NCBI RefSeq assembly: GCF_000744785.1 | Contig: NZ_JQMO01000002.1 | Location: forward strand, 1,798,001-1,862,000 | Direction of reading: 5' to 3' | Origin: Kitasatospora azatica KCTC 9699 | Lineage (GTDB): Bacteria; Actinomycetota; Actinomycetes; Streptomycetales; Streptomycetaceae | Length of the DNA: 64,000 bases | Shown: piece after piece, positions 27,037 through 35,838 of the stretch | Position numbering within the stretch: the first letter of the stretch is position 1 | Layout: the number at the start of each line of letters is the position of its first letter | Position numbers and translations under genes: made by a program | Notes under the pieces: model-generated | Seen by the model: only the letters and a program-made list of their open reading frames with translations | Database searches by the model: none | What the model was told of the DNA's origin: nothing

Positions 27037-29049
27037 TCAGTCGGTCAGCCGCAGGCCGAGGATGCCGTCCTCCGTCGCCAGGAAGATCCGGCCGAGCCGG
27101 TCCACCGCGGCGAACCGCACCGGCGAGCCCAGCAGGAGGTCGGCGACCGGGTGTTCCTGAGTGAGGCGGCGCAGCCGGACGAAGCCGTCGGCCCAGGCGG
27201 CGACCAGCAGCGGGCCGTGCGGGGTGTCGGCCATGGCGATGGCGCTGACCGGGGTGGCCCGGGCGTCCGCCGGGGTGGCCAGGGGCTGGCGGCCTCGGGC
27301 CCAGATCCGGACCTGGCCGTCCAGCCCACCACTGGCGAGCAGCAGGTCCTCGTTCGCCGCCACCGAGGCGATGGCGAGCGCGCTGACCGGGCCCTGGTGG
27401 AGCGGCTCCGGCGAGGGCAGGTCGGAGCCGTCGGTGCGGAACCAGTGGAGGTATCCGGCGGTGTCACCCGACGCCAGGCCCGGAGTGCTCTCACCGTAGG
27501 GCGGAGCGAGCACGGTGAGGGTGGCGCCGAAGGTCTTGGCGATCCACGTGGCGACCTGTGCGGGGTGGCGGTAGGAACCGACGGACGGCGGCGGTACCAG
27601 CCGGAAGGCTCCGGCGGGGCCGAGCAGGACCAGGTCGCCACCCCTGGTGCAGGTCACACAGTCCGGCGCCGCAGCCCCGGACACCTCGGGCAGGAAGCGC
27701 GGGAGGTCCACCTCCCGGCCGTCCGCCCGGTCCAGTTCGCGCAGCCGGCCGTCCGGTTCGAGGACCAGCAGGCGGTCCTCGTAAGGCCCCTGACCGAGCG
27801 TCATGCCGAGCAGCGGCGACCAGCGCGCCCAGACCAGCTGCCAGGGCGTGTCGGCCTGGGGCGCCGGCTGCTCGGCGAGCAGGTGGAGGCGGAGCACGTT
27901 CGCCCGGGAGCCGGGATCGGGGACGGCCGTGATCGCCGGCCCTGCCAAGTCCCAGGCCCGGCCGGTCAGGGTCGCGAGCACCTCGGCGGGGGCCTCGTCG
28001 AGCACCCGGCCGATCGTCGCGGGGGTGGCGCGCAGCAGCAGCCGGGAGTTGGTCAGCAGGTCACTGGAGGAACCGGCGCTCAGGGTGAACTCGGCCAGCA
28101 GCTGGACGAGTTCGGGGTCGGCCGTGGCGAAGTCGAGGGCGCCGTCGGGAGCCTGGGGCAACTGACGGGTGAGGGCCGCGGCCAGCTCGGCGGGGCCGGG
28201 CACCGGGCCGGAGGCGGCGACCAGCGCGCCGAGGCGCTCGGGGCACAGCCGCCAACCGGACTCGCCCGGCTGGGCCGGCAGCAGCGCGGCGGCGCGCCGC
28301 ACGGTGTCCTCGTCGCCTGCCCCGGGCAGGGCGGCCCACTGGCGTTGCGTCAGGGGCCGGTCGGCGGCGGCCAGGGCGTGGACGGCCGGGCGCAGCTCCT
28401 CGGGTACGGCCTCCCACCAGGCCTGGCAGACGTCGGCGCCCGGGGCGGCGCCGGTGGTCCGGGCCGCGAGCAGGGCCAGGCCGGGGCTCGGGTAGACCTC
28501 CTCGGGTCGTGCGCCGAGCGTGGCGCACCAGGCCGCGAACCGCTGCGGGTCGGTCCACTGCGGGTCGTCCAGGTCGAGCACGGCCGGCTCGGGGACGCCG
28601 GGCACCGCCACGCCCTCCACCAGCAGGCGCAGGCGCGGCAGTGTCAGCAGCCGCCCGAGCAGGTCGTTGGCGATCCCCGCCACGTCCGCGGCGCGCTGCA
28701 GGTCGGTGACGGCGATCACCGGCGGCTCGGGCAGCCGGGCGAGTTCGGCCAGCAGGGCGGCGGGTGTCCGGGTGGCCCGGGCGAAGGCGCGGCCGAGCTG
28801 CCAGGTGGCGCCGCGCAGGCTCAGCCCGGCGGCGTCCAGCACCACGTGCACCCGCCGGTTCGGACGGGGAGCGGTGGGCGGGCAGGCGGTGGCGAGCCAG
28901 CGCAGCAGGTGGCTCCGGCCGCTGCCCGAGACGCCGGTGACCAGGCACAGGCGCGGGGCGTGCGGGTCGTCCAGCCAGCCCAGCAGGGCCGATCCGGCCG
29001 GCCGCCGGCCGGCAGTCAGGGGCGGGAGCCGCAGCTCGCCGACCGTCAC
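27037..29049 (-). CDS. P-loop NTPase with WD40-like C-terminus (T7SS operon gene 5)
   Basis: A 670-residue protein. The Walker A motif GVSGSGRS lies at residues 39-46, followed by a Walker B-like segment RVHVVLDAAGL near 66-76. The middle is helical. The last 250 residues contain beta-propeller-like repeats (for example LASGGLDGQVRIWARG and LVAAWADGFVRLRRL, WD40 type). The GTG start overlaps the stop of the preceding gene (GTGA at 29046-29049), so it is translationally coupled. It is the last gene of the five-gene secretion/toxin operon. Its role is unknown; an NTP-driven helper or sensor for the neighbouring toxin system is a guess from position. Confidence 0.72.
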   Translation of the reverse strand: MTVGELRLPPLTAGRRPAGSALLGWLDDPHAPRLCLVTGVSGSGRSHLLRWLATACPPTAPRPNRRVHVVLDAAGLSLRGATWQLGRAFARATRTPAALLAELARLPEPPVIAVTDLQRAADVAGIANDLLGRLLTLPRLRLLVEGVAVPGVPEPAVLDLDDPQWTDPQRFAAWCATLGARPEEVYPSPGLALLAARTTGAAPGADVCQAWWEAVPEELRPAVHALAAADRPLTQRQWAALPGAGDEDTVRRAAALLPAQPGESGWRLCPERLGALVAASGPVPGPAELAAALTRQLPQAPDGALDFATADPELVQLLAEFTLSAGSSSDLLTNSRLLLRATPATIGRVLDEAPAEVLATLTGRAWDLAGPAITAVPDPGSRANVLRLHLLAEQPAPQADTPWQLVWARWSPLLGMTLGQGPYEDRLLVLEPDGRLRELDRADGREVDLPRFLPEVSGAAAPDCVTCTRGGDLVLLGPAGAFRLVPPPSVGSYRHPAQVATWIAKTFGATLTVLAPPYGESTPGLASGDTAGYLHWFRTDGSDLPSPEPLHQGPVSALAIASVAANEDLLLASGGLDGQVRIWARGRQPLATPADARATPVSAIAMADTPHGPLLVAAWADGFVRLRRLTQEHPVADLLLGSPVRFAAVDRLGRIFLATEDGILGLRLTD

Positions 29050-29651
29050 GGCGCGACCTCGGCAACGTCCGCCAGCGGAATGGTGACGCAGACGCTGCTG
29101 CCCGGGTTGAGCCGGACACCGCCCGTCGGCAGCGCCGCCGCCAGCTGACGGCCCGTCACCTGGCGCCAGCCGGGCCAGGTCGGGGGGACCAGCTCGGCGG
29201 AGGTGCAGGCGTCGACCACGCCGTTCTCGACGTAGAGACTGTCGTCCTCGGGCCGGGCGAGCAGCAGCAGCGGGGCCTGCGCCAGCTCGGCGAGCAGCTG
29301 CTCCGAGTCGCCGTAGCCGGTGGCCGCCCGTTGCAGCGCGGCCTCCGCCGGACTGTGCGGCGCGGGCAGGCCGAGCGACTGGGGGGAGGGCCGGTACTGC
29401 GGGTTGTGCCAGAACCCGGCGATGACCCCGTGCTCGTCCACCTGCCAGCCGCCGATGATCCCGAACGGCGGCACCTGCTCGTCCGGCCCGAACGCCGGAT
29501 CGGTCGCGTACAGCCAGCTGTTGGGGCGGCTCCTGGCCGCGGCGCGCATCTCCTCGGTGAGCGGCGGCTCGGGCCGCTGCTCCGGCTGCGGCGGCTCCTG
29601 CTGCGGGGCCTGCTGCTGGGCCTGCGGCTGCTGCTCGGGCTGCGCGCTCAT
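29046..29651 (-). CDS. Type VII secretion system-associated protein
   Basis: A 201-residue protein. A Gln/Pro-rich N-terminus (residues 1-30) leads into MRAAARSRPNSWLYATDPAF and a body with FGIIGGWQVDEHG and NPQYRPSPQSLGLP. This is the pattern of proteins annotated as type VII secretion system-associated in Streptomyces, related to the SseB-like fold. There is no signal peptide. The gene overlaps the downstream NTPase by 4 bp and starts 43 nt after the toxin gene. Family membership is recognised from the motif pattern; a chaperone-like role is inferred by analogy. Confidence 0.75.
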   Translation of the reverse strand: MSAQPEQQPQAQQQAPQQEPPQPEQRPEPPLTEEMRAAARSRPNSWLYATDPAFGPDEQVPPFGIIGGWQVDEHGVIAGFWHNPQYRPSPQSLGLPAPHSPAEAALQRAATGYGDSEQLLAELAQAPLLLLARPEDDSLYVENGVVDACTSAELVPPTWPGWRQVTGRQLAAALPTGGVRLNPGSSVCVTIPLADVAEVAP

Positions 29652-29694
29652 GATCGGGGCTTCCTCTCCTCCACCTGCCAGATGATCTTACGGT

Positions 29695-31428
29695 TCACGG
29701 GACGGGCGGTGGCGCGGCTCCCCCGGCACCCGCACTCGGCTTGTAGTACGGGTTGGGCTCGAACGGGCCGAACTTCTTCCTGGCGTCGTCCCACGGCTGC
29801 CAGCCCTTGATGTTCTCCAGTTTGACGCCGCCGGGCATCGCGATCTCCGACTCGGCCGCGAAGGTGTTGTCGGGGATCGTGGCGTTGACGTCGATGCCGC
29901 CGGGCGCGTCGATCTCGTACCGGTAGGGCTTGTTGCGCGTGTAGGCGGGGTCGCGACTGGTGCCGACGAACGCGGAGTCCTCGTTGTGGCTGACGTAGCG
30001 GGGCAGGTCGGTGTTCCCGACGTCCTTGGGCTGGAAGCCCTGGTCGGCGATGATCTCGTCGGGTGTCCGGCCGTCCCAGCGGTAGAGCGGCTCGTTGCTG
30101 GTGCGCCAGAGCGGGTTGCCCTTGATCGAGCCGACGTCCACGTTGGGGTTGGCGGCGACCTTGAGCGGGTCGGCCGGGTCGGTGGTGACGTGGGACAGGT
30201 CCGGCTCGAGGTCCTCGATGCCCTTGGCGATGTTGTCGAGCGAGGTCTGGGCGCTCTCCATGGCCGCGGTGTCGAGGACCGGCGCACCGCCGGCGGCCGG
30301 GACGGAGAGCGGGGCGCCGAAGTCGGCGGGGAACTTGCCGGCGTCCTCGGCGGCGCTGGTCCCGGCCTTCTCCGCACCGCTCTCGGCGGCGGTCGTGGCC
30401 ACGTCCTTGGCTCCGGCCTCGGCGAGGTCGGCCGACACCCCCTCGGCGGCGCCCGCGCCGTCCGTGGCGGCGGTGAGCACCAGGTTGGGGATCAGCTTGC
30501 CGAAGGCCTGTGAGGGGTCCGAACCCCAGCCGTCGCCGATCAGGCCCTTGAGCAGCTTGGTCGGGTGCTGGCCGGCGTTCACCAGGCCGGCCAGCGTGGT
30601 CGACACGCCGTCGACGTACTGCGCCGGGTGGGTGATGTTGTACGGATCCTCCGGGTTGAGCGAGCGGGCGAACTTCAGCATGTCGCCCACGCCCTTGACC
30701 ACCCCGCCGGCCAGGTGGACGACCTCGTTCGGCGCCTCCTCGACCAGGTCGTGCAGGTCGTCCTTCATCTGCTGCCAGAAGCCCGGCTTCTTGGGCGCGA
30801 GCTCGGTGGCGTGGTCGAGCACCCGCGCGACCTTCTCGGCCGCCGCGTCGCGCTGGCGGCGGGCCTCGGCGAGCTGGTCGTGGGCGGCCTTGCGGTCCGC
30901 GTCGCCCGGGTCCTGGAACGGGCCCGGGTCGGTCGGCTTGCGGTCCGGGAACTGCCCGGCGGCGACGGCCTTGTTGTAGCTGTCGATGCCCTGGTTGTAG
31001 TCCTTGACCGACTGGTCGTGCTGCGACTTGGCGGTCTTGCTGGTGTTCTCGGCGCGCTGGTAGGTGTCGTGCGCCTGCTGGGCCTGGTCCTGGGCCCAGG
31101 CCACGATGTGCGCGAAGTCCTCCAGCGCGATCGCGGCGTCGCCGCACGCGATCGAGGCGTCCGCCCACTTCTTCGGGTGCTCCAGGTACTTGGCCCGGAA
31201 CGCCTCGCCGGCCTTGCCCTGCCAGTGCTCGGTGTCCAGCGCGGCGAGGCCGGAGTAGGTCTCCTCGAAGGCGATCTGGAACTTGCGCAGGTGGACGGCG
31301 TTCTTGTGCAGCTGGTCGGGGTCGCCGTGCAGCAGCTGCTTCGGGTCGTCGGTCTTGCCGAGGTCCATCTCGGGGAGGAAGTAGGCGAAGCCGACCCCCG
31401 GCGGCATGCCCGCCTTCACGTCACTCAC
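29695..31428 (-). CDS. Polymorphic T7SS toxin with ADP-ribosyltransferase C-terminus
   Basis: A 577-residue protein. The N-terminal about 200 residues are helical WXG100/LXG-like secretion sequence (HWQGKAGEAFRAK contains the W-x-G) with a long coiled coil. A linker rich in Ala and Gly spans about 270-430. The C-terminal domain (about 440-577) has the three ADP-ribosyltransferase features: LYRWDG (Arg450), a Thr-Ser pair replacing the STS motif (490-491, in FVGTSRD), and an E-x-E (Glu526 and Glu528 in AAESEIAMPGG). This is the Arg-Ser-Glu class related to scabin, pierisin and cholera-type toxins. GTG 31428 overlaps the previous stop (GTGA). No signal peptide; export by an ESX-type system is inferred. 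Confidence 0.78.
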   Translation of the reverse strand: MSDVKAGMPPGVGFAYFLPEMDLGKTDDPKQLLHGDPDQLHKNAVHLRKFQIAFEETYSGLAALDTEHWQGKAGEAFRAKYLEHPKKWADASIACGDAAIALEDFAHIVAWAQDQAQQAHDTYQRAENTSKTAKSQHDQSVKDYNQGIDSYNKAVAAGQFPDRKPTDPGPFQDPGDADRKAAHDQLAEARRQRDAAAEKVARVLDHATELAPKKPGFWQQMKDDLHDLVEEAPNEVVHLAGGVVKGVGDMLKFARSLNPEDPYNITHPAQYVDGVSTTLAGLVNAGQHPTKLLKGLIGDGWGSDPSQAFGKLIPNLVLTAATDGAGAAEGVSADLAEAGAKDVATTAAESGAEKAGTSAAEDAGKFPADFGAPLSVPAAGGAPVLDTAAMESAQTSLDNIAKGIEDLEPDLSHVTTDPADPLKVAANPNVDVGSIKGNPLWRTSNEPLYRWDGRTPDEIIADQGFQPKDVGNTDLPRYVSHNEDSAFVGTSRDPAYTRNKPYRYEIDAPGGIDVNATIPDNTFAAESEIAMPGGVKLENIKGWQPWDDARKKFGPFEPNPYYKPSAGAGGAAPPPVP

Positions 31429-32009
31429 AGCAGCCCGGCCAGCAGGTCGAGGCCGCCGCGTGCCTTCTCGGTCTTCACGAAGTCCTTGCCCTCGGCCGTC
31501 CAGGTCTTCTTGATGTTCTCGTTGGCCTTGGCGAAGTCCTGGGCGTTGTCCGGGTGCATGATGTCGTCGTTGATCGGGTTGTCCGCCCAGGTCTTGCTCC
31601 AGGACTGGGCCTCGACCTGCTCGTCGGTCAGGTGCGGGTTGCCCATGCCGGCGTTGACGGCGTCCTTCAACACGCCCTCCACGTACTGCTCCTGCTGGTA
31701 GTAGAGGCCGGCGCTCAGGCCCAGGCGCACCGCGATCTGGTTGCCGTCCTGGACCAGCGTGCGCACGCCCCAGCCCCAACGGTCCAGGAAGTGCGAGAAT
31801 GCGGCGTGCGCCTTGTCGTGCCCGAACTGCCAGGTGTCCATGGACATGTGGCCGAAGCCGCGGCCCTCCACCGCCTCGCCGTCGAAGCCGAGCGTCTTCA
31901 ACTCGGCGATGGCGTCGTTGATGCCCTTGGCCGCGCTCTCCAGCGCGTTCGGGTGGACGGTGTAGCCCGCACCCGAAGCGCCGCCGCTGCTCTGCGCGTT
32001 GCTGCTCAT
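31425..32009 (-). CDS. WXG100-like ESX secretion protein
   Basis: A 194-residue helical protein from ATG 32009, which overlaps the stop of the gene before it (ATGA at 32006-32009). It has YTVHPNALESAAKGINDAI at the start and helices typical of Streptomyces WXG100-type/ESX partner proteins, without the short 100-residue length of classic EsxA. It lies directly before the toxin in the same operon with a 4-bp overlap, so it is probably the toxin's secretion partner or adaptor. No membrane segment. The C-terminal half (DFAKANENIKKTWTAEG) is charged and not recognised. Confidence 0.68.
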   Translation of the reverse strand: MSSNAQSSGGASGAGYTVHPNALESAAKGINDAIAELKTLGFDGEAVEGRGFGHMSMDTWQFGHDKAHAAFSHFLDRWGWGVRTLVQDGNQIAVRLGLSAGLYYQQEQYVEGVLKDAVNAGMGNPHLTDEQVEAQSWSKTWADNPINDDIMHPDNAQDFAKANENIKKTWTAEGKDFVKTEKARGGLDLLAGLL

Positions 32010-32377
32010 CGCGTCACCACCGAGGGGAACGACATCGGCGCCGGCGAGCCCACGTTCACGGCCACCCCGCCCGGCCCGTCGAGCGCCGGCACCGCCACGT
32101 CCAACAGCAGGTCGCCCTCGATCCGGGCGAAGTCCCACTCACGGTCCCCGTCGCCGCGCGCCACGGCGAAGCGGGCCAGCGCCGCCTCGTCGGTGAACGC
32201 GTAGATCCACTGGATCGAGCCCAACTCCGCCACCAGCGGCTCACCGTCGACCAGCGGGCAGAGTACGGTCGCACTCCGCAACAGGTCGACCAGCTCCGCA
32301 CTGTCTCCTCGGCCGGCGTACACCGCCTCGATCCCCCGTGCGAGACCCAGTGCTCCCACCGTCACCCCCTGGACCAT
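32006..32377 (-). CDS. SseB-like small protein, first gene of T7SS operon
   Basis: A 123-residue protein starting at ATG 32377 with AGAAGGG about 6 nt upstream. The pattern (VDGEPLVAELGSIQWIYAFTDEAALARFAVARG) matches SseB-fold proteins that often accompany type VII secretion and polymorphic toxin loci in actinomycetes. It opens the operon 32377 to 27037 and overlaps the WXG100-like gene by 4 bp. It could be an immunity or chaperone protein for the ADP-ribosyltransferase toxin; nothing in the sequence proves this. Confidence 0.68.
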   Translation of the reverse strand: MVQGVTVGALGLARGIEAVYAGRGDSAELVDLLRSATVLCPLVDGEPLVAELGSIQWIYAFTDEAALARFAVARGDGDREWDFARIEGDLLLDVAVPALDGPGGVAVNVGSPAPMSFPSVVTR

Positions 32378-32454
32378 TGAACCCTTCTGACGCAGGCGTC
32401 GATTTAAGCATCAGTGGCGGTCGGGCGTTGCGCCGGGGGCCGCGAACCGGCAGG

Positions 32455-32790
32455 CACCGTGCGCACACCGACCCCACCGACCCGGGTGCGGCGTGCTGCG
32501 GCATCGGTTCACGCGGCCCTAAAGGCCCACGTCTGGTACGAGCAGCCCGAGGGCGACTGGCCCGCCGAACGCACCGGCCGCGCCGACCTCAGCGGCCTCA
32601 GCGGCCTCAGCGGCCTCGGTGGCCTCGGTGGCCTCGGTGGCCTCGACCTGCCCGAGGGCACCACCGCCTACCTGTGCGGTCCGCTGCCCTTCCTGCGCGC
32701 GTCCGTGCCTGCATCCCCGCCCAGGTCCCCGCCCGCGTCCCGGCCCAGGTCCCCGCCTGCGTCCCGGCCCGCGTCCCGGCCCGCGTCATC
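32455..32790 (+). pseudogene. Remnant of a flavohaemoprotein/FAD oxidoreductase C-terminus
   Basis: One frame encodes an island matching the C-terminal NAD-binding part of flavohaemoproteins: AHVWYEQPEGDWPAER (about 32525-32572) and LPEGTTAYLCGPLPFLRA (about 32648-32700). Between them, nine-base units have expanded into an (LSG/LGG)n run. After 32705 the frame breaks into VPARVPAQ-like repeats in another frame. The globin and FAD domains are absent. There is no start codon, ribosome binding site or intact end, so this is a decayed fragment. Confidence 0.6.
32588..32644 (+). repeat. 9-bp tandem repeats in the pseudogene
   Basis: Six nine-base units, AGCGGCCTC (x3) then GGTGGCCTC (x3), lie head to tail and encode Ser/Gly-Gly-Leu. 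A second, 12-bp-type repeat stretch (CCCGCCCAGGTC and variants) covers about 32712-32786. Confidence 0.75.
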
Positions 32791-32839
32791 GCTGGCCTTC
32801 GACCAGGCCGGACGCCCACCGAGACGGTCGCCCCCCGCG

Positions 32840-33031
32840 TCAGCCCCGGCCCAGCGGTTCGCCGCAGCCGCTGCAGTGCGCGGGGGCCGCTCCGTCCGGC
32901 ATTCGCCCGCAGGCCGGGCACAGCCGGTCGAGCCAGCAGGCCGACTCGCCGCCCTCGTCCAGCGGCAGCAGCTCGTCCCGCAGCGGCAGCAGCTCGTCCC
33001 GCTCCGATGCCCCGCTCTGCGCATTGGCCAT
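32840..33031 (-). CDS. Small zinc-ribbon protein
   Basis: A 63-residue protein from ATG 33031. It has an internal repeat DELLPLRDELLPLDEGG and a zinc-ribbon-like C-terminus (CPAC then CSGCGEP, 14 residues apart). It has no signal peptide. Only a weak ribosome binding site (GGCGGA) lies upstream. It is divergent from the DUF3048 gene. The paired CxxC motifs and codon bias support a real gene, but the family name is not known to me. Confidence 0.55.
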   Translation of the reverse strand: MANAQSGASERDELLPLRDELLPLDEGGESACWLDRLCPACGRMPDGAAPAHCSGCGEPLGRG

Positions 33032-33095
33032 GGTGAATCCGCCCATCAGTACGACAATCGATCGTATCAACCGGTAGAGGCGAAAGGGGCTTTCG

Positions 33096-34157
33096 GTGAA
33101 CACCTGCAGCCCGGCCGGCGCACCGGCAGCCCGGTACGCGGGCCTGCGCACCCACGTGAAGATCGGACTGCCGCTCGCGGCGGCCGGAGCCGGAATCGGG
33201 CTCGTCGCCGTCCAGGGATGCGGTCACTCCGCACCCAAGCCACCCGCGCAGTCGGCGCCACCACCGGCCCCGACCCAGCCCGCGCCATCAACCACGCCAC
33301 CGACCACGCCGCCGGCCTCACCACCGCCCGCGCAGGTCCCCAACCCGCTCGACAACACCGGCATGGCGGGCAACACCCTCGCCGTGAAGATCGACAACGT
33401 CGGCGCGCACACCCAGGCGATCCACCAGGGACTCGCGCAGGCCGACATCGTGTACTGGATCCAGGTCGAGGGCGGCCTGTCCCGCTTCCTTGCCGTCTAC
33501 GACGCCAACCACCTGCCCGCCATGATCGGCCCCGTGCGCTCCGCCCGGCAGACCGACATCCCGCTCCTCCAGCAGTACGGGCACCTCGACCTCGCCTACA
33601 GCGGAGCCATCAGCGGTCTCCTCCCGCTCCTCGCCCAGGCCGACCTGCAGAACGTCACCCCGTTCACCGACCCCGGCGCCTTCACCCACCGCGCCATGGA
33701 CCCCACCTTCGTCGACCCGCACCAGATCCTCGCCAAGTTCCCGTCCGTACCCGCCCGCTCCCCCGGCTTCGTGTTCGGCGCCGCACCGGGCGGCGGCAGC
33801 CCGCTCGGCAGCATGACCTGGCACCTGCCCGCCGCGTCCATCGGCGTCCACTTCAACGGCAGCAGCTACGACGTCGCCGTGGACGGCCACCCGGCCTGGT
33901 CCGGCACCGCGACCGTCGTGGTCCAGCACGTCAGCATCGTCCCCGGCCTGTTCACCGACCACAACGCCGGTCACCCCGACAACGAGGTGTTCACCCAGAC
34001 CACCGGCTCCGGCCCGGCCGAGGTACTGCGCGACGGCAGCGTCTGGAGCACTCACTGGAACAGGCCCGACCCCGCCGCCGGCACCTCGTTCACCCTGCCC
34101 GACGGCAGCGCCATGACCTTCGCCACCGGACCCGTCCTGCTGGTGCTGGTGCCCTGA
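33096..34157 (+). CDS. DUF3048-domain extracytoplasmic protein
   Basis: A 353-residue exported protein of the DUF3048 (YerB) family. An N-terminal hydrophobic segment (about 22-42) and Cys42 in VQGCGHS suggest export, possibly lipid anchoring, although the lipobox is not canonical. A Pro/Thr-rich linker (about 45-82) precedes the conserved domain: AVKIDNVGAHTQAIHQGLAQADIVYWIQVEGGLSRFLAVY and GPVRSARQTDIPLL. The start is GTG 33096 with GAAAGGGG upstream. Members are cell-envelope lipoproteins of unknown role. No operon partners. Confidence 0.87.
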   Translation: MNTCSPAGAPAARYAGLRTHVKIGLPLAAAGAGIGLVAVQGCGHSAPKPPAQSAPPPAPTQPAPSTTPPTTPPASPPPAQVPNPLDNTGMAGNTLAVKIDNVGAHTQAIHQGLAQADIVYWIQVEGGLSRFLAVYDANHLPAMIGPVRSARQTDIPLLQQYGHLDLAYSGAISGLLPLLAQADLQNVTPFTDPGAFTHRAMDPTFVDPHQILAKFPSVPARSPGFVFGAAPGGGSPLGSMTWHLPAASIGVHFNGSSYDVAVDGHPAWSGTATVVVQHVSIVPGLFTDHNAGHPDNEVFTQTTGSGPAEVLRDGSVWSTHWNRPDPAAGTSFTLPDGSAMTFATGPVLLVLVP

Positions 34158-34262
34158 GCACCGTCCCCACACCGTTTGAACGACCGGACCGCCGCAGCCG
34201 TATCCGTAGGTATGGCCGCCCCAAGAGCACAAACGTGGCGCCACCGTCCCCAGGTAGCGTCG

Positions 34263-34694
34263 ATGAGCACGGCAGCCCTCGCCCTGTGGCTGCTACGACT
34301 GCTCACGGCCGCAGCGCTGACGGTCGACGCCTACGTCCACGCCGACCTCGCGCCGAGCTTCGACTACATCCGCAACGACATCAGCCAGGGCACGCTCTTC
34401 CGGATCGAGGCCGGCGCCGCCGCCCTGGGCGCCGCCCTCCTACTCCTGGCCGGCCGCCGCGTGGCCGTCTGGGCCTTCGCCTTCGCCGTGGCAGCCGCAG
34501 GCGTGGGCGCCGTCCTCCTCTACCGCTACGTCGACGTCGGCCCCCTCGGCCCCCTGCCCAACATGTACGAGCCGGTCTGGTACCCCGAGAAGACCGCCTC
34601 CGCCCTCGCCGAAGCCGCCGGCACAGCCACCGCCCTCGCCGGCCTCCTCCTCACCTATCACCAACGCCGCCGCCGCACCGACCCGGCGGAGTAG
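34263..34694 (+). CDS. Small four-helix membrane protein
   Basis: A 143-residue protein from ATG 34263 with about four hydrophobic segments (residues 5-22, 48-63, 72-92, 120-137) and a basic C-terminus (HQRRRRTDPAE). The loop SFDYIRNDISQG is conserved-looking and faces one side. TTG 34176 would add 29 residues; ATG 34263 is preferred because the added part is unlike a membrane protein. No function can be assigned. It follows the DUF3048 gene by about 100 bp on the same strand. Confidence 0.68.
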   Translation: MSTAALALWLLRLLTAAALTVDAYVHADLAPSFDYIRNDISQGTLFRIEAGAAALGAALLLLAGRRVAVWAFAFAVAAAGVGAVLLYRYVDVGPLGPLPNMYEPVWYPEKTASALAEAAGTATALAGLLLTYHQRRRRTDPAE

Positions 34695-35059
34695 TTGGGC
34701 CACAGGCCGCTTGTCGTTACGAGGATCAGGCCGGGCCAGGTCAGACCGTACTGTTCGGGCTCTTCTTCGCCGGCCCGTACATCGCCGGGAACTTCGCCTT
34801 GCTCCGGACCTCGTGCACGTCGAGCACCGAATCAAGGGGTCCTTCCACCTGCCTGTCCTGGTCGCGTTGCAGGGCTCCTGGCGCGACCCTGATCTGGAGG
34901 CGAAGACCGCGCACCTCATCGCCACCTGGCGCGCCGCCACCAACTCGGCCCACGCCGAGCAGCAGGCGAGCCCCCGTTGGATCGTCTCCTACTGGCGTGA
35001 GAGGTCGGCCGAGCCGACTTCACACGTCTCATCACTTCCTTCAAAGGGCAATCTCAGGC
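34695..35059. other. Gene-poor stretch, possible gene remnant
   Basis: No intact gene. A plus-strand frame around 34830-34990 reads somewhat protein-like (SFHLPVLVALQGSWRDPDLEAK...) but has no start with a ribosome binding site and no family I recognise. It may be decayed coding DNA. Confidence 0.3.
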
Positions 35060-35764
35060 CTACGGCAGCAGCAACTCGGCCGCCGCCCGCAGTTGCCGGA
35101 CCAGCAGCTGTGGCGAGAGTCGAGGGAGCGGGGCCTCCTCCGGCAGCGTCACGCCGGGCTCGGCGAAGACCTCCACCGGGGTTGGCTGGTGCGGTCCCTC
35201 CAGCACCAGGCTCACCGTCCCGGCGCCCTGGCGGGGCACGACGCGGTGGTAGAGCGTGCGGGACATGAGATAACGGCTGCCACGAGTGAGGTCCGCCTCG
35301 AAGACGCAGTCCAGCGTGCGAGGCCCGAGGGGGACCAGCGCGTACGAGGAGCGGTCGGCGGAGGGCTGGTACCGGTAGCCGAGGAAGGGGGCGCCGGACG
35401 CGCGCGGCTGGAACTCCTGGTGGCGATAGCCCCCGGCCAGGATCGCGGCGGTGAAGTCCCAGCGGTGGTTGTGGATGTTCTCCTGCGGCGCGTCCCCCAC
35501 GGCCTCGCCGCCCTCCCAGGTGTGCAACCGAAGCCGGAACTGCTCCCCGACGAGCAGCACGATCTTCGCGAAGCCGTTCGGATGCCAGACCGAACGCCCC
35601 AACACGGCCGCGAACCGCGCCTCGTCGACCGCGATCCCCTCCAACAACCCTGCGAACGTCCGCGGCTGCAGCACCTCCGACAGTGCGTCGGCCAGCCCGT
35701 GGGCGCTCCCCGCGGCGTACTCCCGTACGTATCCGGCGATGTCGCGTTCCAGTTCGGTGATCAC
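35060..35764 (-). CDS. Cupin-fold protein with HNHRW metal motif
   Basis: A 234-residue protein. Residues 95-105 (QENIHNHRWDF) hold a His-x-His metal motif within a predicted cupin barrel. Further conserved His residues lie in GGYRHQEFQ and TLYHRVV. This pattern resembles cysteine-dioxygenase-like or thiol dioxygenase proteins, but I cannot place it firmly. GTG 35764 has GGGAGGGGG upstream. It is the last gene of the set 38072 to 35060 and follows the oxygenase gene by 74 bp. Substrate unknown. Confidence 0.68.
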   Translation of the reverse strand: MITELERDIAGYVREYAAGSAHGLADALSEVLQPRTFAGLLEGIAVDEARFAAVLGRSVWHPNGFAKIVLLVGEQFRLRLHTWEGGEAVGDAPQENIHNHRWDFTAAILAGGYRHQEFQPRASGAPFLGYRYQPSADRSSYALVPLGPRTLDCVFEADLTRGSRYLMSRTLYHRVVPRQGAGTVSLVLEGPHQPTPVEVFAEPGVTLPEEAPLPRLSPQLLVRQLRAAAELLLP

Positions 35765-35838
35765 CGTGCCCCCTCCCGGTCAGCACACTCAGAGATCGTC
35801 GAGGATCCCGGGGTAGCCGTGGTGCGGAAACCCACGGG

